NCBI GenBank assembly: GCA_018713255.1
Contig: DVFL01000014.1
Location: 1 to 64,000 of the forward strand
Origin: Candidatus Cottocaccamicrobium excrementipullorum
Lineage (GTDB): Bacteria; Bacillota; Clostridia; Lachnospirales; Lachnospiraceae
Direction of reading: 5' to 3'
Length of the DNA: 64,000 nucleotides
Position numbers and translations under genes: made by a program
Shown here: positions 1 through 7,342 of the stretch, piece by piece
Layout: each line of letters begins with the position of its first letter
Position numbering within the stretch: position 1 is the stretch's first letter
Notes under the pieces: generated by a model
The model's input: only the letters and a program-made list of their open reading frames with translations
Databases searched by the model: none
What the model was told of the DNA's origin: nothing

Positions 1-25
1 ATGAAGAGGGCAACGAAGCATTACA

Positions 26-568
26 TTGTTGTTATTCAGCCTATCGAAATACCTTAATGAAGGTGGCCGTTGGGCTCCGCCGGGTGGCCGCTGGCAAACG
101 CACCAGTGGCCGCCGTGCGGCGCAAATTGCACCCAGACCTTGATTTTGCTGTGGTGCATGATTTTTGTCCGGATGCAGCTGGAACGTCTTCCTTATATGG
201 TTTTTATCTTCGCAGGGTTTCAGGGCATTCTGGGAGTTCTTTTGCTGTACTGGGTCCGGATGGCCTGGAAGGAGAGCAGTCTTCTGGAAAAGCGGGAGAG
301 GCTGGCTCTGCTGGAGAAAGAGAATGCTGCGGTGTATGCCCATTATCAAGAGATGGGACAGGCTTATGCCAGTCTCCATAAGCTTCAGCACGATTTTAAC
401 AATCTGATGAACACCGCCTCTTTCTTAGCTGGTGAGGGTGAGATTAAGAAGGCGGAGCAGATGTTCGCCGATGTGGAGTCTATGCTTAAGGAGGCTCAGG
501 ATGACCGGAGCGCCCAGACTGTCCAGAGCCTTCCAAGTGACCTGGATTTCCAGAATGGGGAAGGGTGA
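26..568 (+). CDS. Membrane-anchored sensor kinase-like protein carrying an H-box (LQHDFNN) but no ATPase domain; the real start may be ATG 158
   Basis: TM segment CMIFVRMQLERLPYMVFIFAGFQGILGVLLLYW followed by a coiled coil and LHKLQHDFNNLMNTASF, resembling the AgrC/HPK10 H-box. ORF stops before any N-box. Residues before M45 derive from a GC-rich palindromic segment. Confidence 0.55.
   Translation: MLLFSLSKYLNEGGRWAPPGGRWQTHQWPPCGANCTQTLILLWCMIFVRMQLERLPYMVFIFAGFQGILGVLLLYWVRMAWKESSLLEKRERLALLEKENAAVYAHYQEMGQAYASLHKLQHDFNNLMNTASFLAGEGEIKKAEQMFADVESMLKEAQDDRSAQTVQSLPSDLDFQNGEG
61..135. repeat. GC-rich palindromic element (candidate dispersed repeat)
   Basis: GGCCGCTGG (86-94) pairs with CCAGTGGCC (103-111), followed by CGCCG/CGGCG (111-122). 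Composition is sharply more GC-rich than both flanks. Confidence 0.4.
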
Positions 569-573
569 GGAAA

Positions 574-1464
574 ATGACCAATAAGAGTTTTCAGAGGCTT
601 CGGTTTCAATATATTAGTTTGGTAACGGGACAGATCATTGTTCTGGTGTGTATTTATCTTTCCTTGAATCCATCGACCAGTTTTCCGATTTTTTTGTGCA
701 GCCTTGGAGTGACGGCCCTGACCATCTGTTTTAACGGGCTTTTTCTGTTTCTTCTTTGGCTCCGTAACAAACGAGAAGCTCTGACCAGGCAGATCCATGA
801 GTACGAGTTCTGGGAGGGGATTAACAGGAAACGGGAGATTTCGGAGAAGGAGATCGAAAAGGATCGGGAAGAATTGCTTAAGGGCCTGTGGACACAGCTG
901 AAAGCGGCCAGGCTGGGAGCTGCTAGGCTGGAAACGGCTAGGCAGGGAGCAGTCAGACAGGAACCAGCCAGGCAGGGAGAAGTTTCAGCTTCTGTCAGGG
1001 AAGGGAGAAGCAAAGAGGAAGGGAAATTGTTGGAGAAATTTTCCTGGGATTCTCGGCTGTGCGGAAATATGATTGCGGATATTGTGCTGAAGGAGAAGAT
1101 GCGGGAATGTGCAGCAAAGGAGATTGATTTTCAAGTCCAGGCGGAGCTGCCGGAGGGGCTGAAGATGAAAGATTATCATCTGTGCAGTCTGCTGACGAAT
1201 CTTTTGGACAATGCGGTGGAGGCCTGTCAGGAACTTCCGAAAGGGATGGGAGTTATTGAATTTAAAACTTCCCTTCAGGCCTCCTATCTGCTCATCCATC
1301 TGGAAAATACAGCCGATATCCATCATGTGGACAGGCCTAAACGGATCGGTCATGGCTGGGGAAGGGAGATTATTCAGGAGATTGTTCATGATTATCATGG
1401 GGAGATCAGCGCTGCCTTTCAAAAGGGAAGATTTTTGACGGATATTGTGATTGAGGTGCTGTGA
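574..1464 (+). CDS. GHKL-domain ATPase protein (sensor histidine kinase-like), membrane-anchored
   Basis: N-terminal TM segments; C-terminal LCSLLTNLLDNAVEACQ N-box and GHGWGREIIQEIVHDYHGEI. ORF track opens at GTG 565; ATG 574 is equally likely. Confidence 0.65.
   Translation: MTNKSFQRLRFQYISLVTGQIIVLVCIYLSLNPSTSFPIFLCSLGVTALTICFNGLFLFLLWLRNKREALTRQIHEYEFWEGINRKREISEKEIEKDREELLKGLWTQLKAARLGAARLETARQGAVRQEPARQGEVSASVREGRSKEEGKLLEKFSWDSRLCGNMIADIVLKEKMRECAAKEIDFQVQAELPEGLKMKDYHLCSLLTNLLDNAVEACQELPKGMGVIEFKTSLQASYLLIHLENTADIHHVDRPKRIGHGWGREIIQEIVHDYHGEISAAFQKGRFLTDIVIEVL
907..981 (+). repeat. Five degenerate 15-bp tandem repeats encoding an (A-R-L/Q-G/E-x) pentapeptide linker
   Basis: gccaggctgggagct / gctaggctggaaacg / gctaggcagggagca / gtcagacaggaacca / gccaggcagggagaa, read directly. 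Confidence 0.85.
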
Positions 1465-1470
1465 AAATGG

Positions 1471-1516
1471 AAATCCTGCATTTGTCTGGAAGATGGATAA
1501 ATGCAGGATTTTTTAT
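1471..1516 (+). terminator. Rho-independent terminator
   Basis: AAATCCTGCATTT ... AAATGCAGGATTT perfect 13-bp stem followed by T-run. Confidence 0.85.
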
Positions 1517-1576
1517 GAAAAAATGAAAAACATTATTAGAAAAAAGGAATAAAAAATGCAAAAACAGGGAAAAGAA

Positions 1577-1605
1577 TTGCGAAAAAGATTGGGCCGTGTT
1601 AAAAT
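1577..1605 (+). promoter_or_regulatory. Sigma-A-like promoter for the ATPase cassette
   Basis: TTGCGA-N17-TAAAAT, then aaaggaggtc RBS before ATG 1628. Confidence 0.55.
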
Positions 1606-1627
1606 AAGGTAAAGGAGGTCAAGGATC

Positions 1628-3019
1628 ATGGCAAGAATTGTAAGATTGTCTTCGCTGTCCATTTCTAATATCAAAAATGTTAGAAATGGACGAATTATTA
1701 TGCCAAATACTAGTCGCAAGCAATTATCTTATAAGAATGCAGAAGTACTGGGATTGTATGGTCAAAATGGATCTGGAAAAACAGCGGTTATTGATACACT
1801 TTACTATTTACAAAGTATTATGATTGGGAAAGAGATCGAAGCGGAAATCGCGGATTATATTGATGCCAATAGTGATCAGGCTGAAATTGCCGTAGATTTT
1901 AATATTTTTGCGGAAGATGTTATATATGAAGCTGGATATAGGGTTGTCTTACGGAGGAGTGAACGTGGTGCGGAAATTTTTCGTGAAACCTTAAGCTGTG
2001 CGGTAAATAAAGGAACATCTAGAAGCAATAAGACTGTTTTTATGGATTATTATCGATTGGATAAAGACAATATATTTGTTCCTAAAAAGAGATTAGATGA
2101 GATTGTTGAAGCGAATGCAGAGAATAAAACTGACCTTATTGTAGCTCGAAAGATGGCGGAAAGGAGCAACTGCTCATATATTTTTGGTGAAAGCAGCAGG
2201 GAAATTTTTTGCAGGAATTATGATAACAATTTCAAACATTATGCAGAAGTAATCAAGGCCCTGTTTAAATTTGCACTGACAGATTTGTTCGTGATTCGTA
2301 ATACGCATTCAGGTGTAATATCAGCTAATTTTTTATTACCTATGGCATTTAAAGTTGAACAGAATGAAAAAGGAATGAAAGGGGACTTTGCTATCCCATT
2401 AACAAAGCCGGTTGTGTTAGATGAAGAAAGAAAAAGGCTTTTAGATACTATTGTTGAACAGATTAATATGGTTCTATTTACGATTATTCCTGGGATGAAG
2501 ATCTCTGTTCATGATTATGGAGTACAGATGCTGGACTCAGGGGAAAATGGTTATCGAGTAGAACTGGTTTCTCTTCGTGAGAACATGCCGCCGATTCCGA
2601 TACGTATGGAATCAGAAGGAATTATTAAAATTATCTCTATTTTAAATGCATTAATTCAGGCATTTGGAAATCCGTCAATTTGTCTCGCAATTGATAAATT
2701 AGACGCAGGAATTTTTGAGTACATGCTTGGAGAGTTGCTTGATATTTTTAATCATAATGCAAAGGGACAGCTAATATTTACTTCTCACAATCTTCGCGCT
2801 TTGGAGATGTTGGATAAGGATAGTATTATGTTTTCTACAACAAACCCAGACAGAAGATATATTCGAATGAAGAATGTGAAGGCTTCCAATAATCTTAGAG
2901 ATACTTATCTTAGAGGAATTACCCTTGGCGGCCAGGATGAGGTGATTTATGAAGAAACGGACAGTTTAAGGATTGCGCGTGCATTTAGAAAGGCGGGAAG
3001 AGCAATACAGCATGAATGA
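1628..3019 (+). CDS. AAA15/OLD-like family ATPase (COG1106-type)
   Basis: Walker A GLYGQNGSGKT, ABC-signature-like ESEGIIKIISIL, Walker B-like LAIDKLDAGIFEYMLGELL, switch-like FTSHN. Confidence 0.8.
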   Translation: MARIVRLSSLSISNIKNVRNGRIIMPNTSRKQLSYKNAEVLGLYGQNGSGKTAVIDTLYYLQSIMIGKEIEAEIADYIDANSDQAEIAVDFNIFAEDVIYEAGYRVVLRRSERGAEIFRETLSCAVNKGTSRSNKTVFMDYYRLDKDNIFVPKKRLDEIVEANAENKTDLIVARKMAERSNCSYIFGESSREIFCRNYDNNFKHYAEVIKALFKFALTDLFVIRNTHSGVISANFLLPMAFKVEQNEKGMKGDFAIPLTKPVVLDEERKRLLDTIVEQINMVLFTIIPGMKISVHDYGVQMLDSGENGYRVELVSLRENMPPIPIRMESEGIIKIISILNALIQAFGNPSICLAIDKLDAGIFEYMLGELLDIFNHNAKGQLIFTSHNLRALEMLDKDSIMFSTTNPDRRYIRMKNVKASNNLRDTYLRGITLGGQDEVIYEETDSLRIARAFRKAGRAIQHE

Positions 3020-3491
3020 AAATATTCATATCTCTGATGCGGATGGTGTGTATATTTCTGAGAATGATGTCATTGGAGCCGAGGTGGATGATATACAGTA
3101 TTATGAGGATCATATTGCTGCAAGAAATGTATATGCTGTCATAGAGCGCAATAAACGAAAAGGGGATATTTTATACAAACTTAGAAAAACAAAAAAGGTT
3201 CATGGCATATCATATCGAATTTATTTTAATTCCTGTAACTTGAAACATGTGCTGTATGGAGAACTTAGAAACTATTCTGACGAGGAAAAACAGATCTTAT
3301 CCGATGATTTTGCAGACAGATATGATGGAAAAGCAGGCGAATTTGTAGAATTTATATCGGATTTATCTATAGCAGTTCCAGGAACATATCAGAAAACATG
3401 GGATTATATTGAACAGAATAGTAATTCGTTAAATCGGCATTCGAATATGCATCTGATATTTGAAAAAGCACAAATGCCTGGATTGCAATGA
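3012..3491 (+). CDS. Small partner protein of the AAA15 ATPase (RloB/Toprim-like, uncertain), possibly N-terminally truncated
   Basis: ATGAATGA overlap with the ATPase stop; DADGVYI acidic motif near the N-terminus, RIYFNSCNLKHVLYGEL and NSLNRHSNMHLIFE. Family assignment is inference. Confidence 0.5.
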   Translation: MNENIHISDADGVYISENDVIGAEVDDIQYYEDHIAARNVYAVIERNKRKGDILYKLRKTKKVHGISYRIYFNSCNLKHVLYGELRNYSDEEKQILSDDFADRYDGKAGEFVEFISDLSIAVPGTYQKTWDYIEQNSNSLNRHSNMHLIFEKAQMPGLQ

Positions 3492-3549
3492 GCTAAAATA
3501 TCGCAGCCCATTTGAAGGGGCGGAGAGTAATTAGCAGAAGGAGCACAAA

Positions 3550-3933
3550 ATGAATGTAAAGCAGATTCACCACGTAGCCATTATTGTATCTGACTATCCT
3601 AAATCCAAGGATTTTTATGTGAATAAGCTTGGATTTCCCATTATTCGGGAGAATTACCGGCCTGGGCGGGGAGACTGGAAGCTGGATCTTCGAGTAAATG
3701 ATCACACGGAACTGGAGATTTTCGGTGTTACTAATCCGCCGCCCCGGGTCACCGGTCCCGAAGCCGCAGGCCTGCGCCACCTGGCTTTCTATACGGACGA
3801 TATCGAAGAAACGGTAAAAGAGCTGGAGGAGAAGGGCATTGAAGTGGAGCCGATTCGGGTGGATGAATATTCCGGCGGCAGGTTTACTTTCTTTAAAGAT
3901 CCGGATGGACTTCCGTTGGAGCTGCATGAGTAA
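3550..3933 (+). CDS. VOC family (glyoxalase I-like) protein
   Basis: IHHVAIIVSDYPKSKDFYVNKLGF ... LRHLAFYTDDIEETVKELEEKG ... FFKDPDGLPLELHE. Confidence 0.9.
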   Translation: MNVKQIHHVAIIVSDYPKSKDFYVNKLGFPIIRENYRPGRGDWKLDLRVNDHTELEIFGVTNPPPRVTGPEAAGLRHLAFYTDDIEETVKELEEKGIEVEPIRVDEYSGGRFTFFKDPDGLPLELHE

Positions 3934-3946
3934 GGGGCATAAAGGA

Positions 3947-3997
3947 AGTAAGCCTCTAAGCCATAAAGATAGGGAGTGTATGATTTAGGGGCTTACT
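3947..3997. terminator. Long-loop inverted repeat between convergent genes (candidate bidirectional terminator)
   Basis: AGTAAGCCTCTAA ... TTAGGGGCTTACT, 13-bp stem with one wobble; no clear T-run. Confidence 0.4.
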
Positions 3998-4012
3998 TGA
4001 TGATGGAATAAA

Positions 4013-5449
4013 TTAGCTGTTCAAAAATCCTTGATATTCGTTAAGTTTGGTCTCTTCTGTTTTCATCATCTGAACGGTCAGCTGATTATTGCCAAAATGC
4101 AGCTTAAAGTGAACCGAAGCGATGGACTCATCGATCAGCCAGCACAGGAGGTAAAATGTCTCTGGATCTACCCATGCGCCGGAAGCAGCACATTTTTGTT
4201 CATATCCAGGGAAAATGGATTCCTCCAGGTGCCCAAGACCAAAGGGAAGAATGTATTCTTTGCCATCCAAAATGTATTCCAGCTGGCCTTTATCCTGTCC
4301 GAAGAAAGAAACTCCCATTTCTCGAAAATTGGAAGGATTGATCAGAAGGGGATAGCGCTTCCCGCTTATCTGATACGAAGGCGTAATTGAGGAAGAGAGA
4401 ATTGGGATGGTAAGAGTCTTCTTATATTCATCCAAAGCCTGCCGGGCTTCCTCTTCTTGGGAAATAGGGCCGGGTTGCAAGTTAGGAAGAAGGTCTTCGT
4501 GAACTGCCCGGTAAATGATATTGGTGGCTCCGTTCATTCCCTGGGTATCGGCGGTGATAACGACTGCCACATCATGATGGGGATAGCATAATAGTAACTG
4601 ATCACCCATGCCGCAGCAAGCGTAACCGTCGTAAGGAAGAAGCCAGAACTGCAGACCGTAGCCTTCACGATCAGAACGATTCACCACAGGAGAAGAATGG
4701 AAGGTGGTGGCGCGGCGGATATAATCCTCTGGATAGAGCTGTCGGCCTCCTTCTGTGTGATAATGTTCCAAATCTTTTCCGTGATTCATGAGGAGAAGTC
4801 CTACCCGAAGCAGGTCTTCCGGACGGGCCATGAGTCCGCTGCCTCCAATGGAGGTGCCGAACGGATCAGAAAGAATGTAGGATTCCTCGCTGAATCCGAT
4901 TTCTCGAAGAACCCGGTCTTTTAAAAAGGAGAGAATATTTTGGCCGGTAATTTTTTCCACAAGAGCGCAAAGGGTATGGCTGGCGGAAGTATCATACATG
5001 AAAATAGTACCTGGTCTGCGAGCCGGAGGGGTCTGAAAGAAGCTTTTTACCCAGTTTTCGGTAGTGCTGGTTTTATTGTATGTGGTTTTTAAATGACAGC
5101 TTCGCATTTCCAGCATCTGTTCAATAGTCATGGAAGTCAGCCAGGGATGAGGAATGCCGGGCAGGTATTCGGGAAAATACTTGCAAATTGGATCGGAAAG
5201 GGAGATTTTCCCATCGTGTTCCAACAGTCCGATGGCAAGGGAGGTGAAGCTTTTAGTAACGGAGTACATTCGGTGAAGTGTGTTTCGGGTAAAGGGTTTG
5301 TAGTATACTTCTTCTGCCAGTTTTCCGTGTCTGGCAATCAGTACGCTGTGTACTGGAATCTTATTTCTTTCCAAATTAAGCAGCATGGTGTGAATTGCCT
5401 TGGAAGGAATTCCTAGTTCTTCGGGATGGCAGGTTTGCAGCTGATTCAT
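4013..5449 (-). CDS. Serine hydrolase, class C beta-lactamase/penicillin-binding-protein-like
   Basis: SVTKS (SxxK) motif and ILIARHGKLAEEVYYKPF-type N-terminus. Confidence 0.85.
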   Translation of the reverse strand: MNQLQTCHPEELGIPSKAIHTMLLNLERNKIPVHSVLIARHGKLAEEVYYKPFTRNTLHRMYSVTKSFTSLAIGLLEHDGKISLSDPICKYFPEYLPGIPHPWLTSMTIEQMLEMRSCHLKTTYNKTSTTENWVKSFFQTPPARRPGTIFMYDTSASHTLCALVEKITGQNILSFLKDRVLREIGFSEESYILSDPFGTSIGGSGLMARPEDLLRVGLLLMNHGKDLEHYHTEGGRQLYPEDYIRRATTFHSSPVVNRSDREGYGLQFWLLPYDGYACCGMGDQLLLCYPHHDVAVVITADTQGMNGATNIIYRAVHEDLLPNLQPGPISQEEEARQALDEYKKTLTIPILSSSITPSYQISGKRYPLLINPSNFREMGVSFFGQDKGQLEYILDGKEYILPFGLGHLEESIFPGYEQKCAASGAWVDPETFYLLCWLIDESIASVHFKLHFGNNQLTVQMMKTEETKLNEYQGFLNS

Positions 5450-5487
5450 AAGATCCTCCTTTTTTGTACATGCTTTTTTATTGGCAG

Positions 5488-7089
5488 TTATTGTGCATTG
5501 AGAGAGTCAACAATGGCCTGAGACCATTCCGCTCCGCCTTCGTTTTCAAAACGAGCATAACCATCTTCAATGGATAATCCTTGTACGACACAGGCGGCAA
5601 TAATAGAATTTTTTAAGCTGGTAAGATCTCCGTTATATTGACTCATGGCTTCTGTAGTTACTGGGAATGGAGCCATTGTGCAGTTGGCGTAAAATATTTC
5701 TGAAGACTCCTTATTTTCCTCACCTAAGGTGTCAGCTCCGGGGTCATCTTTCATAGGCAGGATACTTCCTTGTTGGGAGGTGATAATGGTGCCGTATTGT
5801 ACTCCGGGCTGAGAGCGCATTTCCAGCATATGAAATTCTCCATCTTTATAGGTATTCCCGCAGACAGTTTCTGCTGCGGTTGACCAGTGAACTCCTTCTA
5901 CACCGTAGATCCACAAAGTCTGCATATCGCCATTATCGAAAATGTTCTCCAGGAAATATTTAAATACTCCTTCTGGATTATCACAGCTTGAGGTAATGGC
6001 ATAGACGGGAGCATTTCTTTCCCAATACTGTCCAACCTCGGCAATCGGGGGAATAGCAACCAGTTCTCCGTCAAGGCCATTGACCTCCAATGCGTTATGA
6101 AGAGAATCTCCCCATCCTCCTGCCCAGTAGGTGAATACACCGAATTGTCCTTCGCCAAACTTTGTCCGGCAGTTGCTGGTGGCGTTAGTCAAAGTTTCTT
6201 TGTCGACCCATCCGTTATTGTAAGCTTCCTGCATTCTCTGGATGGCTTCTTTCATCGCGTCTTCGGTAAATCCATCTTTCCATACGCCATTTTCATCCTG
6301 GTAAAATGAAGGGAAGGCATCTTGATAGAATTCTGGAAGATAATTGGTATACGGGGCCTCATTTCCAATAAAGCCGGCTGCAGAAACGCCTACGGTATTT
6401 CCATCAATTCCATCTCCGTCAGGATCGCCATGGGAAAAGGCATCTAAGACGGCGCAGTATTCCTCATAGTTGGTGGGAACTGAAAGGCCGCAGTTATCCA
6501 GCCATTGCTGACGAATATAGGTAACGCATCCGCCGCCGCTGGCCAAAGACAAACCATATAGTTTTCCATCCAGCAGATTGCTTTCTACCACATCTTTTCT
6601 CACGTCCGGATCTTTCATCATGGAGGAATTTTCCCAGGCTTCAGTCATGTCCCACAGGGCGCCTTCAGCAGCATAGCCGGAATAGTAGGAAGAGCCAAGA
6701 ATAATGACATCCGGCCAATTTTCAGGGCCGCTGGCAAAAGTCTGTCCTACTACGTCGTAGTAAGCATCATGATCCGGCTGAATGATTTCTAAATCAATTC
6801 CGGTTAGTTCTTCCCATCTCTGTACCCATTCTTCCTGACCGTCAGCTTTGGTAGCTTGGAAGGTTCCGTCTACCATAATAGTGATTTTTTCGGGTTTTTC
6901 TACTTCATTGTCTTCAGAAGATTCTGAGGTTTTTTCTGTAGCCTGGACCGAGGTACCGGCGTCTGTTGAGTTGTTGGTGGTTGCAGATGAAGAATTGGTT
7001 TCTGAGGTAGAAGTTCCTTGGCAGCCAGATAATAAGAGGGATAAAGAAACAGCCGTTGCTGCTGCCAGAGATGTTTTTCGGATTTTCAT
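5488..7089 (-). CDS. ABC transporter extracellular solute-binding lipoprotein (paralog of 22164-23789)
   Basis: Lipobox LLSGC; WxxxTGIDLEIIQPDH; DPDGDGIDGNT EF-hand-like loop. Confidence 0.9.
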   Translation of the reverse strand: MKIRKTSLAAATAVSLSLLLSGCQGTSTSETNSSSATTNNSTDAGTSVQATEKTSESSEDNEVEKPEKITIMVDGTFQATKADGQEEWVQRWEELTGIDLEIIQPDHDAYYDVVGQTFASGPENWPDVIILGSSYYSGYAAEGALWDMTEAWENSSMMKDPDVRKDVVESNLLDGKLYGLSLASGGGCVTYIRQQWLDNCGLSVPTNYEEYCAVLDAFSHGDPDGDGIDGNTVGVSAAGFIGNEAPYTNYLPEFYQDAFPSFYQDENGVWKDGFTEDAMKEAIQRMQEAYNNGWVDKETLTNATSNCRTKFGEGQFGVFTYWAGGWGDSLHNALEVNGLDGELVAIPPIAEVGQYWERNAPVYAITSSCDNPEGVFKYFLENIFDNGDMQTLWIYGVEGVHWSTAAETVCGNTYKDGEFHMLEMRSQPGVQYGTIITSQQGSILPMKDDPGADTLGEENKESSEIFYANCTMAPFPVTTEAMSQYNGDLTSLKNSIIAACVVQGLSIEDGYARFENEGGAEWSQAIVDSLNAQ

Positions 7090-7241
7090 ATGATGCCTCC
7101 TTTTTTGTAATGTTGTAATGTAGGATTAGCCTGTCGACGGGTAATTCCTTTTGCTTGGATAAATCCATGGTAGCATGAAAGTTTACTGTCAGCAAGAAAC
7201 GTAATTTGCTTTTGCACTGCATAATTTTGGAAAAGCAGGAG

Positions 7242-7310
7242 AACAAAATTTGTGTCAACTGAACAAAAATTTTGTTTTTGAGCGAAATAAACTGATTAAT
7301 TTAACAAAAT
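7242..7310. promoter_or_regulatory. Cluster of AACAAAA boxes in a divergent promoter region
   Basis: AACAAAATTTGT (7242), AACAAAAATTTTGTT palindrome (7262-7276), AACAAAAT (7303). Confidence 0.4.
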
Positions 7311-7342
7311 GGAATTGACTTGAAAGAAATAAAGTTGGTAAA

